The notes: generated from the sequence alone by a model not told the origin. Counted from the first letter of the stretch, positions 34,998 through 43,498 are shown. The stretch: DNA of 64,000 nucleotides from Caenimonas soli (GCF_013155545.1 NZ_JABJVV010000025.1:1-64000); one strand, 5' to 3'. Translations and numbers: made by a program.

Positions 34998-35989
34998 GCC
35001 ATTCCAGCAGCATTTCAGGCCTGTCCCCCCTTCCGCCACATCGACTGGCGTCGGTTTCAGAACTATTTGCCATCGAGTCATCTATGATGGTGCCCGTTTT
35101 TACGGGAGAGGACGAGCACGTTCCGGACGTTGATCCTGAATACCGCTTCAACCCAGACATTACGCTGGCGCTCCTCGCCGGATTCACGAGAAATCGCCGT
35201 GTGTTGGTCCAGGGTTTGCACGGGACCGGCAAGTCAAGTCACATTGAGCAAGTCGCGGCCCGTCTCAACTGGCCGTGCGTGCGCGTGAATCTCGACGGTC
35301 ACATTGGTCGGTTGGAGCTGGTTGGCCGAGATGTCGTTACATTGCGCGACGGCCAGCAGGTGACGGAATTTCAGGAAGGCATTGTGCCGTGGGCCCTGCA
35401 GCGGCCCATGGCTTTGATCTTCGACGAATATGACGCCGGTCGGCCGGATGTCATGTTCGTCATTCAGCGAATATTGGAGCTAGAAGGGAAGTTGACCCTC
35501 CTCGACCAGAATCGTGTGATCCATCCGCATCCTGGTTTTCGCCTCTTTGCCACTGCCAACACACTTGGCCTCGGCAACTTGACCGGCATGTACCATGGCG
35601 CGCAACGTCTCAATCATGCGCAGATCGACCGTTGGAACATCGTGGCCACTCTCGACTACTTGCCGCGAGCGGAAGAGGTCGCGATTGTGCAAGCTCGCGT
35701 ACCTGGCCTCAGGAGTGAGGAAGGAGCACAGTTGATCGACCGGATGGTCAGCGTAGCGGACCTCACACGCCGAGGGTTCGCTGCGGGGGACGTGTCAGCA
35801 TTGATGTCGCCTCGTACCGTTATTTCCTGGGCGGAAAACCTTGAAATATTTGGGGAGGTCGAGCTGGCGTTCCGCCTCACGTTCATGAACAAGTGCGATG
35901 AGCCCGAAAGACCCCTGGTCGCGGAATTCTTCCAGCGTTGCTTCGGAACCGAACTGACCGAGTCGATCGCATTGCAGGCGGCCCAGTGA
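34994..35989 (+). CDS. CobS-like MoxR-type AAA+ ATPase
   Basis: The 331-residue protein resembles the CobS subunit of aerobic cobaltochelatase. Walker A is GLHGTGKSS (about 74-82), Walker B is ALIFDEYDAGRPDVMFVIQRILE, and FRLFATANTLGLGNLTGMYHGAQRLNHAQIDRW contains sensor 1 and the arginine-finger region. No CobN or cobalamin gene is present, so it is probably a remodelling ATPase working with the VWA protein downstream, as in CbbQ/CbbO or NorQ/NorD pairs. The target is unknown; neighbours are an IclR gene and xsc. Confidence 0.85.
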   Translation: MSHSSSISGLSPLPPHRLASVSELFAIESSMMVPVFTGEDEHVPDVDPEYRFNPDITLALLAGFTRNRRVLVQGLHGTGKSSHIEQVAARLNWPCVRVNLDGHIGRLELVGRDVVTLRDGQQVTEFQEGIVPWALQRPMALIFDEYDAGRPDVMFVIQRILELEGKLTLLDQNRVIHPHPGFRLFATANTLGLGNLTGMYHGAQRLNHAQIDRWNIVATLDYLPRAEEVAIVQARVPGLRSEEGAQLIDRMVSVADLTRRGFAAGDVSALMSPRTVISWAENLEIFGEVELAFRLTFMNKCDEPERPLVAEFFQRCFGTELTESIALQAAQ

Positions 35990-37704
35990 GATCGGCCTTG
36001 CGTCGGGAGCAGCGAGTCGCCGAACTCTGCGCGGCATCGATACGGGCGCTTGCTGGCGATCCCTACCTTCACCTCAGGGGATCTCGGCTGTTCAGGGGAA
36101 CTCATCTTCTGCCACCGCCAGCTGCCCATTTGCGGTCTGCAGGGGACGGCGACGATCTGAACTCCCAGCGCGGTGCGGCTGATGGCCTTGCGTTGCGTGC
36201 GTTAAAGACCGACCTGAACCTGCATGAGGCGCTGGCGCCTGCGGACGCGCTGGGCCGTTCGCTGTTCGACCTGCTCGAACAATACCGTGTCGAATCACTC
36301 GCGCCCGAAGGCCTGATCGGAGTCAGAACCAACCTCGAACATCGGCACATGTGCTGGACGCGCCAATTTCTCTCGGGCGGACTCACCGACTCGGAGTATG
36401 GTTTGCTCATCTTTACAGCCGCCCAAGTGTGTCGCGCTCGGATCCTGCTCGAACCTATGGACGAACAGGTGCAGGACATCGTGGAAGCAACCCGTAATGC
36501 CCTTGCGCCAAGAATCGGCAACGCGCTTCGCCGGCTGCGCAGACTGAGAGACAACCAGGCGAAATATGCAGAGGCGGCTACCGAGGTCGCAAGTGTGGTG
36601 TCGTCCATGGCGAGCCTCCTGGATCCGTCAGGAAAGGAGGCAGCAGCTGACGATGACCCGTGCGACGACACTCGGCAGCGCGTCGCCTTTTGGCTGGGCG
36701 CGCAAGAAAGTGAAGAGGAAACTGTGCCGGTCGCGGCGGTCGGACCAAGCCGCGCTCTGGATGAGGCGCAAGGTTTGTACCGCGTGTTCACCGTTGCATA
36801 TGACGAGGAAGCTCACTCCGAGTCGCTCGTGCGGGGTGACTTGCTGCGGGAACTCCGCATGCAGTTGGATCAAAGTGCCGCCAAGCAGGGGGTGAACCCG
36901 ACCCGGCTTGCAAGGGAGCTTCAGCTTCTGTTGGCAGACCCGCATCGCGATGGTTGGGATCCCGGCCAGGAAGAAGGGCGCATCGACGGCCGCAGATTGG
37001 CTCAGCTCGTGGCATCGCCGAAAGAGCGACGCCTGTTCCGGATCGAGCGCACTGAACGCGCCGCCGACTGTCTCGTTACGTTCCTCCTCGATTGCTCTGG
37101 TTCCATGAAAGGATACAGTCCCCGCGTCGCGCTCCTCGTCGACACGTTCTCGCGTGCTCTCGAACAGGGCGGAATTTCATCGGAAGTCCTGGGCTTTACC
37201 ACACGGGCCTGGAACGGCGGCCGCGCTCGGCGCGACTGGTTGCGTGAGGGAAGCGCTTCGCATCCGGGGCGGCTCACCGAGGTCAGTCACATCGTATTCA
37301 AGGACGCATCGTCGACCTGGCGTCGAGCGAAGCGCGCGCTGGCGGCGCTTCTCAAGCCTGATCTTTATCGGGAAGGCGTTGACGGCGAGGCTGTTGAGTG
37401 GGCTTGCAGCCGCATGCGGTGTCGTGCCGAGAGCCGGCGCATTCTGGTGGCAATCTCAGACGGCTCGCCAATGGATGCCTCCACCGCAACTGCAAATGAT
37501 CCTCACTATCTCGATGTCCATCTGCAAGATGTTGTCGCGCGCCAGTCTTCGGTTGGCGATATTGAAATCTGCGCAGTTGGTGTCGGCTTGGACCTGAGCG
37601 CTTACTATCCGCGCAACAAGGTATTGGATTTGTCGGGTCCATTGAACTACGCAGTGTTCAGGGAAGTCTCGAGTCTTATCGCAGGCGGCAAGTGCAAACA
37701 ATAA
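35986..37704 (+). CDS. CobT-like VWA-domain protein
   Basis: From the GTG at 35986, overlapping the CobS-like stop (GTGA), the protein has 572 residues. The N-terminal half is helical and charged (ALGRSLFDLLEQYRVESL as in CobT). The C-terminal third is a von Willebrand A domain with the MIDAS motif DCSGSMKG at about residue 369 and VAISDGSPMDAST later. Such proteins bring an AAA+ ring to a client enzyme. Tight coupling with the ATPase supports a two-part complex. The acidic central region typical of CobT is short here. Confidence 0.83.
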   Translation: MRSALRREQRVAELCAASIRALAGDPYLHLRGSRLFRGTHLLPPPAAHLRSAGDGDDLNSQRGAADGLALRALKTDLNLHEALAPADALGRSLFDLLEQYRVESLAPEGLIGVRTNLEHRHMCWTRQFLSGGLTDSEYGLLIFTAAQVCRARILLEPMDEQVQDIVEATRNALAPRIGNALRRLRRLRDNQAKYAEAATEVASVVSSMASLLDPSGKEAAADDDPCDDTRQRVAFWLGAQESEEETVPVAAVGPSRALDEAQGLYRVFTVAYDEEAHSESLVRGDLLRELRMQLDQSAAKQGVNPTRLARELQLLLADPHRDGWDPGQEEGRIDGRRLAQLVASPKERRLFRIERTERAADCLVTFLLDCSGSMKGYSPRVALLVDTFSRALEQGGISSEVLGFTTRAWNGGRARRDWLREGSASHPGRLTEVSHIVFKDASSTWRRAKRALAALLKPDLYREGVDGEAVEWACSRMRCRAESRRILVAISDGSPMDASTATANDPHYLDVHLQDVVARQSSVGDIEICAVGVGLDLSAYYPRNKVLDLSGPLNYAVFREVSSLIAGGKCKQ

Positions 37705-37711
37705 TTGGTTC

Positions 37712-38107
37712 ATGACAACGGAAATGCGGGATAAGGTCACGACGCGCGGCAAGTGGATGCCCAGTTGGAGAAGTGAAGGAAACGAGCCCGACTACCGATT
37801 CTCGCTGGCGAACGAAAGGACCTTTCTGGCATGGATTCGGACTGCGCTGGCTGTCCTGGCGGGGTCCGTGATTCTTGAGCAGTTCGCGACACACATTTCA
37901 CCACGATGGGCTCTCGTTTTGATCGCTGTGGCGTTATGTTCCGCCTCGGGTCTACTATGCGTATTGGCGTATTACAGATGGCGAGACAATGAGTTAGCGA
38001 TGCGTAATTCAGCTCCGCTTCCACACAACTATGGCATCGCGCTGCTCGCGATCTTCGCCGTTTTGGCTGCAGCGATTCTTGCGTGCCTTCTTCCGTTTGC
38101 CGGTTGA
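37712..38107 (+). CDS. DUF202 (YidH-type) membrane protein
   Basis: The 131-residue protein has the DUF202 signature FSLANERTFLAWIRTALAVLAGSVIL, followed by two more membrane segments (about 68-85 and 108-128). It lies 7 bp after the CobT-like gene and overlaps the next DUF202 gene, so it belongs to the same operon. Function is unknown. Confidence 0.85.
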   Translation: MTTEMRDKVTTRGKWMPSWRSEGNEPDYRFSLANERTFLAWIRTALAVLAGSVILEQFATHISPRWALVLIAVALCSASGLLCVLAYYRWRDNELAMRNSAPLPHNYGIALLAIFAVLAAAILACLLPFAG

Positions 38108-38427
38108 TGATAAGTCGCGCCGACCAAGGGCTGCAACCTCAAAGAACCGCCCTCGCATGGCGTAGGACTGCCTTGACATTTCTGGTGAATGCAGTCTTGT
38201 TTCTCAGGGCTGGTTTGTTGAGCCGCGACACGTGGATCGCGTCGATGGGTGTGGTCGCCCTCTTGGCCGGCGCGTTAACAGTAATATACGGACTGAGACG
38301 TGAAAGTCGATTTCGCCACGGATCCGTGGACGCGATAGTAGTATCGCCCGCAGTTGTCGTGGCCGTCAGCATTGGAGCGCTGGCGATTTGCCTTACGGGC
38401 TTGTGCCTGGTGATGCGCTCGCTGTAG
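38107..38427 (+). CDS. Second DUF202 membrane protein
   Basis: From the ATG at 38107, overlapping the previous stop (TGATG), the 106-residue protein reads GLQPQRTALAWRRTALTFLVNAVLFLRAGLL, the short-type DUF202 signature, then two further helices. Paired long and short DUF202 genes are common and may form a heteromer. It ends the plus-strand operon that begins with the IclR gene. Confidence 0.83.
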   Translation: MISRADQGLQPQRTALAWRRTALTFLVNAVLFLRAGLLSRDTWIASMGVVALLAGALTVIYGLRRESRFRHGSVDAIVVSPAVVVAVSIGALAICLTGLCLVMRSL

Positions 38428-38475
38428 CAGAGGTCCGCCGCGCATCGAAAGGCACGCGCAGAGATCGAGGCCGAC

Positions 38476-39080
38476 TCAGCGTCTCTTCGCCGAGTCCTCC
38501 TTGATGAAGTCAGCACCCCTCTCTCCGATCATGATGGTGGGAATATTGGTATTGCTCGACACTTGAATCGGCATCACGGAAGCGTCCACGACTCGAAGGC
38601 CATCGACACCGTAGACACGCAGCCTTGGATCGACTACAGAGTCGTTCTCTGAGCCCATGCGACAAGTGGCGATCGGGTGCCAGCATGTGCTGCTGGGCTT
38701 GCGGGCATAGTCCGGAAGCGTATCCTCGTCTGTCCTGATGTCCGCGGGTCGCGTCGGGCGTTTGATGAGAGCTGCGAGCGAGGGTTGTTTGGCGATTTTG
38801 CGCAACATTTTCAACAGCCGCACCGTGACATCTTGATCCACCGATGGCTGAGATAGTTGGGCTCAATTCGTGGAGGCGTCTGAGGGTCCGGCGACGTAGC
38901 GTGGCGATTGTCAGATCTCTACGGTTTCGCGCGGGACTCAAATATGCGGCGGAAGCCCGGCGGTTACTTCCTCTTCCCCGCTTCCCGAGGCAACATCCCA
39001 GACATCGCGTCTGCGCCGCGCCGCAGGACACCGGTTTGTCGCTGCGGACCAAATAAATGGCAGCCTCGGAGAACATGGGG
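38476..39080 (-). pseudogene. GMC oxidoreductase, decayed C-terminal remnant
   Basis: Bases 38476-38841 encode an intact C-terminal piece with STCWHPIATCRMGSENDSVVDPRLRVYGVDGLRVVDASVMP and NTNIPTIMIGERGA, the active-site His and end of GMC enzymes. Upstream, the same family can be followed in a different frame (SRETVEI, then SPRYVAGPSDAS and AQLSQPS) with stops and shifts up to about 39080, where it ends. About 350 N-terminal residues are missing. It is a different paralogue from the intact GMC gene at 28438. Confidence 0.75.
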
Positions 39081-39090
39081 GGCTCTTCCC

Positions 39091-39635
39091 TTACGCATTG
39101 GTGTAGCCGGACACGAACTCCTTAACGGCGCCCGTGACAGCGTCGTATACATGCCGGCGCACGTTGCCAATGTCGGCGCCGTAGCAATGGATACTGATGG
39201 AAACGCGGTCGTCGTAAACGTTGCTTACCTGGTGCACATCGCCGATTGAAGGGCCTACGCACTCTACGTCTCCCCGTTCCAGCCGATGCGGCGGTTTCGC
39301 GGCGAAACGGTTGCGTGTGTGATAGGGCGTGACGCTCTCCGCGCCACGTAGCACGCCAATGACGCCCATACCGTGTGATCGTGCACAGGCGTTCTTTGGC
39401 CGGGCCCCCAGACGAAGCTCACTACTGAAAATCGGCAAGAGGGGTCACGATAAAGCAAATATTGCCGGTAATACGTCGGGTCGGATTGCGCCATTTTCGC
39501 CGGCAGCCAGTCGTCACTGTCGACGAGAATCTTCATTGCCTCCTGACCCCTTGCCAGCACAAGCTCTTCTTCACCACACTCGAGCGCCGCTGTGATCTGA
39601 TTGACAAATTGCAGCAGCTTCGGGGGCATAGTCAT
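39091..39635 (-). pseudogene. Cysteine-dioxygenase-type thiol dioxygenase, one-base frameshift
   Basis: The first frame (39635 down) gives a cupin enzyme start with DDWLPAKMAQSDPTYYRQYLLYRDP and FSVVSFVWGPGQRTPVHDHTVW, the His-x-His iron site. Just after, near 39365, the frame is lost and continues one register over as GVIGVLRGAES and then RLERGDVECVGPSIGDIH-like sequence ending GYTNA at 39091. Adding one G to the GGG run restores a 181-residue protein. It may be a real null or a base-calling slip. Its start overlaps the Bug stop, so it was the last gene of a tauD-bug-cdo operon. Confidence 0.8.
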
Positions 39636-40618
39636 TAGTTGATCTGCACATTCGCTTGCTTGACAACTTTGCCCCACTTGGCCAGATCCGACTTGATCCG
39701 TGATTCGAACTCAGCGGCCGTGCTTTCGAGGGGTAGGACCCCCTGACCGGCGAATATTTCTCGCGTATGAGCGTCTCGTGTGGCCTGGGTAAGGACGTCG
39801 TTCAGCTTGCCGACAATGGAGCGCGGAGTTCCAGCGGGAGCGACGATGCCGAACCACGAAATCACCTCGAAGTCGGTCAATCCGCTTTCGTCCAGCGTAG
39901 GAACGTCACTCAGGGTCGGCAGCCGCTTCAACGAAGTGACCGCCAAGGGCCGAAGCTTGCCCGCTGCAATTTGCGGCAAGGCTGTAGGGGTGAGTTCGAT
40001 CATGAAGTCGATGCGGCCTGCCAGCACATCACCAAGCGCCGCCGCGGCCCCTTTATAAGGGATGTGCCTCGCGTCGATATGAGCCATTGACTTGAAAAGC
40101 TCGCCTGCCAAGTGCTGAGTGCTGCCATTGCCGGAAGAGGCGAATGTCAGCTCGCCGGGCTTCGACCTCCCCAGTGCAATGAGTTCCGCAACCGATTTGA
40201 CCTTCAGATTAGGACCCGCCACGAGCACAAGGGGCAGCTGTGCCACTAGTGAAATCGGCGAAAAATCCGTGGCTGAATTGAACGCCATCTTGGGATACAG
40301 GCTCGGGTTGATCGTCAACGGCCCGGCGGAGCCCAAAAGTAGCGTGTATCCGTCCGCAGTCGCTCGTGCGGCTGCGGACGAGCCAATGTTGCCGTTGGCG
40401 CCGCTCTGGTTATCCACGAAGACCGGTTGATCCATTGTCGCGGTCAGCTTCTGAGCTATCAGGCGGGCTACGATATCTGTAGGTCCGCCAGGCGGGTAGG
40501 GGACAATCAGCTTGATCGGACGATCCGGATAGGCAGCTTGGGCGTACGAAAGCGGGGCTGCACCGAACCACGTGACGAGTGGAACGGCAAACACGCCAGC
40601 TAAGTGATATAGACGCAT
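39635..40618 (-). CDS. Bug-family periplasmic solute-binding receptor
   Basis: The 327-residue product has a signal peptide (MRLYHLAGVFAVPLVTWFGAAPLSYAQA) and the motifs YPDRPIKLIVPYPPGGPTDIVARLIAQKL, VFVDNQSGANGNIGSSAAAR and IPYKGAAAALGDVLAGRIDF. It follows the TauD-like gene by 12 bp and precedes the thiol dioxygenase, so a sulfur-containing ligand is plausible. Confidence 0.93.
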   Translation of the reverse strand: MRLYHLAGVFAVPLVTWFGAAPLSYAQAAYPDRPIKLIVPYPPGGPTDIVARLIAQKLTATMDQPVFVDNQSGANGNIGSSAAARATADGYTLLLGSAGPLTINPSLYPKMAFNSATDFSPISLVAQLPLVLVAGPNLKVKSVAELIALGRSKPGELTFASSGNGSTQHLAGELFKSMAHIDARHIPYKGAAAALGDVLAGRIDFMIELTPTALPQIAAGKLRPLAVTSLKRLPTLSDVPTLDESGLTDFEVISWFGIVAPAGTPRSIVGKLNDVLTQATRDAHTREIFAGQGVLPLESTAAEFESRIKSDLAKWGKVVKQANVQIN

Positions 40619-40630
40619 TGCTCGCTCCGT

Positions 40631-41506
40631 TTAGAAAGGTACGCTGCCTCGAACTGTGGTCCGGTGCATCAAGCGCCGGTCCGTGGGAGCGTAGTCCCCG
40701 ACTGCGAGGTGTTGGGTCGAGCAGTTGTCCCACATCAGGAGATCGCCCACTGCCCAACGATGGCGATAGATGAACTTCTGCTGCGTGGCGTGCTGACAGA
40801 GTTGTGCGAGGAGCTCGTCACTCTCCGTCGGGTCGAGCCCATCGATCGCCACAGTGAATAGCTCGTTGATATAGAGGCACTTCTTGCCGGTCACGGGATG
40901 GGTGCGCGCGATAGGATGATGTACGTCCTTGATCATCTTTCGCTGCTCATCGGTCAGTTGAGCACGCTTGCCGCGCTCTTTCTGCGTTTTCAGATCGACC
41001 GTGTAGCGTTTCTCGTCGAGGCGGTGAGACGCGGTCATATTGGACAGCTTGGACTGCATGTCGGTCGGTAGCGCGTCGAAAGCGGAGATCATGGTCGCGA
41101 ACATCGTGTCGCCCAGTGGCTTCCCCTCCCGATGCGGAACTTCCCGCGCGTACAGCAATGAACCCAGGCTGGGTTCGCCCTTGTACGAGACGTCGGTGTG
41201 CCAGACACGCCCTGCGTCAGGAAGGCCCAACGACTTTCCGTTCTCCACGATGTTCGAAACCACGAAGATTTCCGGATGGTCCTTGTGCAGGTACTGCGCG
41301 TAGAATTTGAGCACCTCGAGCTCGCCAAAGCGACGGCTGAAGTCAATGTGCTGTTGGGGCGTAATGTCTTGCGCGCGGAAGACGATTACGCCGTTCTCGG
41401 CAAACGCTTTGGCAACGGCTTCGAACTGGGAATCGCTGACAGGCTTGCGCAGGTCGATGCCCACGATTTCCGCCCCGAGAGGCGCATCCAATTTTCTTAC
41501 TTCCAT
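40631..41506 (-). CDS. TauD-type Fe(II)/2-oxoglutarate dioxygenase
   Basis: From the ATG at 41506 (GGAGAACAG upstream) the protein has 291 residues. MEVRKLDAPLGAEIVGIDLRKPVSD is the typical TauD start; the iron site is VWHTDVSYKGEPSLGSLLYAREVP, and the distal His with the 2-oxoglutarate Arg is in DNCSTQHLAVGDYAPTDRRLMHRTTVRG. Members hydroxylate the carbon bearing a sulfonate or similar group and release sulfite. Taurine, another sulfonate or an unrelated acid are possible. It heads an operon with a Bug receptor and the broken thiol dioxygenase. Confidence 0.87.
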   Translation of the reverse strand: MEVRKLDAPLGAEIVGIDLRKPVSDSQFEAVAKAFAENGVIVFRAQDITPQQHIDFSRRFGELEVLKFYAQYLHKDHPEIFVVSNIVENGKSLGLPDAGRVWHTDVSYKGEPSLGSLLYAREVPHREGKPLGDTMFATMISAFDALPTDMQSKLSNMTASHRLDEKRYTVDLKTQKERGKRAQLTDEQRKMIKDVHHPIARTHPVTGKKCLYINELFTVAIDGLDPTESDELLAQLCQHATQQKFIYRHRWAVGDLLMWDNCSTQHLAVGDYAPTDRRLMHRTTVRGSVPF

Positions 41507-41581
41507 CTGTTCTCCGATGTCGACATGTTGTTGGGCGCGAACCTCGCAGGCGCTGGTTCGTGAACCGACTATGGGCGGCCA

Positions 41582-41594
41582 GTTATCGGATAAC
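41582..41594. promoter_or_regulatory. Palindrome upstream of the TauD-like gene
   Basis: gttatcggataac is a perfect palindrome around a central G, 76 bp before the TauD start. A second palindrome, ggttcgtgaacc (41555-41566), lies closer to it. Either may bind a regulator. Confidence 0.4.
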
Positions 41595-41701
41595 AAGTGA
41601 AAGTTTTTTACGGTCGTGTGAGCCCGTTTTGCAGGTAGGTTGCAATGCTGCGTGTCTAGTGTTCTGCAGCAGCTCGAAAAACGAAACTGGCACGCGGGCG
41701 G

Positions 41702-41732
41702 GCGCACATGCAAGAGTGACTCGCATGTGCGC
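41702..41732. other. 10-bp perfect inverted repeat
   Basis: gcgcacatgc (41702-41711) and gcatgtgcgc (41723-41732) are exact inverted copies with 11 nt between. There is no T-tract. It lies 38 bp downstream (minus strand) of the aldehyde dehydrogenase remnant and may be its old terminator or a binding site. Confidence 0.45.
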
Positions 41733-41769
41733 GCAAGTGCCGAAGCCGGAAGTCCGGAAATTCGAAACG

Positions 41770-41912
41770 TCAAACGTGGACGGTGGAAACGAGCCGCGTA
41801 TTCAGATAGGCTTTCACGGCCTCCGGGCCACCTTCAGAGCCGTATCCTGAATCGTTGATCCCTACGAAGGGGAGTTCGGGCCAAGCAAGCCTGTTCGGGG
41901 CCAACCCTGGAA
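41770..41912 (-). pseudogene. Aldehyde dehydrogenase C-terminal remnant
   Basis: On the minus strand the last codons read LAWPELPFVGINDSGYGSEGGPEAVKAYLNTRL and stop at 41770. This is the conserved end of NAD-dependent aldehyde dehydrogenases (P-F-G-G-x-K-D-S-G-Y-G-S-E-G-G-x-E-A). Similarity begins near 41912 and nothing of the catalytic domain remains. It shows that an aldehyde dehydrogenase gene once stood here, between tauE and tauD. Confidence 0.75.
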
Positions 41913-41949
41913 AACCCCTAATAAATAGAACGCCTGAAACGTATTAAAT

Positions 41950-41964
41950 GGAATGAATTATTCC
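41950..41964. promoter_or_regulatory. Variant IclR-type palindrome upstream of tauE-like gene
   Basis: ggaatgaattattcc is a 15-bp palindrome with the same layout as ggaacgaatcgttcc, differing by symmetric C-to-T and G-to-A changes. It lies 78 bp before the exporter start. Confidence 0.45.
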
Positions 41965-42041
41965 ATTTTGTAATTCGAAACGAAGATGCGCGGAATGTTT
42001 GGCACCAAAATAGTAAGGCGTCTTGCAATGCAAGCTTGCGC

Positions 42042-42806
42042 ATGACGCGCGAACAGCTGGTGGTACTTGCGCTATCCGTGTTCGCTGGCGGGTTTGCCTT
42101 CGGCGTCACCGGATTCGCGTACGGGGTCGTCGCGTCACTGTTTCTGCACCACGTGCTGCCCCCGCGCGAAGCCGTGTTTTTTCTTGTTGCAGGCGGTCTC
42201 CTGCTCAATCTGGCGGCCTTGCCAAGGTTTTGGGCGGAAATCCAATGGAAGGGCTGCCTGCCCTTTCTCGTGGGAGCCACCTTCGGCATACCGGTCGGCC
42301 TCATGCTGCTCACGCATTTGGAACCTACAACTGTGCGGACGCTTTCCAGCATAGTCGTCGTTTGCTACTGCGCATTCGCGCTGTCGAGACTGGAAGCGGC
42401 ACCTCTGACATTCTCCCCTGCTTGGGGACGCATTGCCGATACGGGTATTGGATTCGCAGGCGGTGTGCTCGGGGGCGTTGCTGGATTGGGGCCGCTTCTC
42501 CCATCCGTGTGGTACGGCCTTCGAGGGAAAGACAAGCGAGAAGCAAGGGGATTGTCGCAACCGTTTGCCTTGCATGTTCAAGGCTTGATGGTGGTCTGGC
42601 TCCTCTGGACTGGCAGTCTAAAAGTCACCGGCGTTACGTCGTTGTTGTTCGCGATCCCACCGATGTTGCTGGGTGCCTGGTTGGGCCTGCGACTCTTCGA
42701 CGTGCTCAGCCCGAGCCGTTTCCGCCTCGCCATCGTGTGGCTCTCTTTGTTGGGTGGGATTGCTCTGCTGGCGCGCCAGATACTCGCGAGCCTGGGCGAG
42801 CTGTAA
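42042..42806 (+). CDS. TauE/SafE-family (TSUP) anion permease
   Basis: The 254-residue protein has about eight membrane helices and the duplicated TSUP pattern, GGFAFGVTGFAYGVVASLFL near the start and GVLGGVAGLGPLLPSVWYGLRG in the second half. Relatives export sulfite or sulfoacetate. With Xsc, TauD and a possible desulfonating dioxygenase nearby, it could relieve sulfite stress. The ATG at 42042 is preferred over the TTG at 42036. Confidence 0.88.
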   Translation: MTREQLVVLALSVFAGGFAFGVTGFAYGVVASLFLHHVLPPREAVFFLVAGGLLLNLAALPRFWAEIQWKGCLPFLVGATFGIPVGLMLLTHLEPTTVRTLSSIVVVCYCAFALSRLEAAPLTFSPAWGRIADTGIGFAGGVLGGVAGLGPLLPSVWYGLRGKDKREARGLSQPFALHVQGLMVVWLLWTGSLKVTGVTSLLFAIPPMLLGAWLGLRLFDVLSPSRFRLAIVWLSLLGGIALLARQILASLGEL

Positions 42807-42926
42807 ATGCAGCTCACAAGCGGTCGAAGAACTTTCACTTCACAGAGCCAGATCCCAATTCCATACTTGGCCTACCAACCGCCGACGTCGATTCCATATG
42901 CTGGCGAGGAGATAGAAAGGTAGCCG

Positions 42927-43463
42927 ATGAGCCAACGCAAATTGAGAGTTGCGATTCTCGTAGAAAACATGCATCAGGAGATGGAGGTCTGGTATCCCAT
43001 CTATCGCTTTCAGGAAGCCAACGCCGTTGTAACGGTGATTGGACCCGACGTGGGCAAATACACGTCCAAGTTGGGTTACCCAGTGGCATCCGAGCTCGCA
43101 GCGGCAGACGCCAAGGCCTCGCACTTCGACGTGATCGTGATTCCGGGCGGTTTTGCGCCCGACTTGATGCGCCTTTGCAAACCCATGGTGTCACTCGTGC
43201 GCGAAATGCACGAGCAAGGACGGATCGTTGCCGCAATCTGTCATGGCTCGTGGCTTCTCGCATCCGCCGACATCATCCGCGGCAAGCGGGTGACAGGCGC
43301 GCCATCCATCGTCGATGACCTCCGGAATGCCGGCGGACTGTACGAGGACTGCGAGGTTGTGCGCGACGGTAACCTGATCAGCAGCCGCAAACCCGCTGAT
43401 ATCCCCGCATTTTCCGCCGCCATCCTCCAGGCAGTGGCGGAACGCACCGGCTCCGACACCTGA
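42927..43463 (+). CDS. DJ-1/PfpI-family protein
   Basis: The 178-residue class I glutamine-amidotransferase-like protein starts with LRVAILVENMHQEMEVWYPIYRFQEANAVVTVIGP. The nucleophile is Cys105 in VAAICHGSW, with VIPGGFAPDLMR before it. Members act as glyoxalase III, deglycase or chaperone-like proteins. It lies between the TSUP gene and the Rieske genes on the same strand. A role against reactive aldehydes made in this island is possible. Confidence 0.88.
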   Translation: MSQRKLRVAILVENMHQEMEVWYPIYRFQEANAVVTVIGPDVGKYTSKLGYPVASELAAADAKASHFDVIVIPGGFAPDLMRLCKPMVSLVREMHEQGRIVAAICHGSWLLASADIIRGKRVTGAPSIVDDLRNAGGLYEDCEVVRDGNLISSRKPADIPAFSAAILQAVAERTGSDT

Positions 43464-43498
43464 CTCTGAGCACTTCAGACCTACCTGCAAACACCTCC

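Noticed and set aside
34994..37704. Reading the CobS/CobT-like pair as cobaltochelatase for vitamin B12 synthesis
   Set aside because: No cobN or other cobalamin gene is present in the window, and the operon starts with an IclR gene divergent from xsc.
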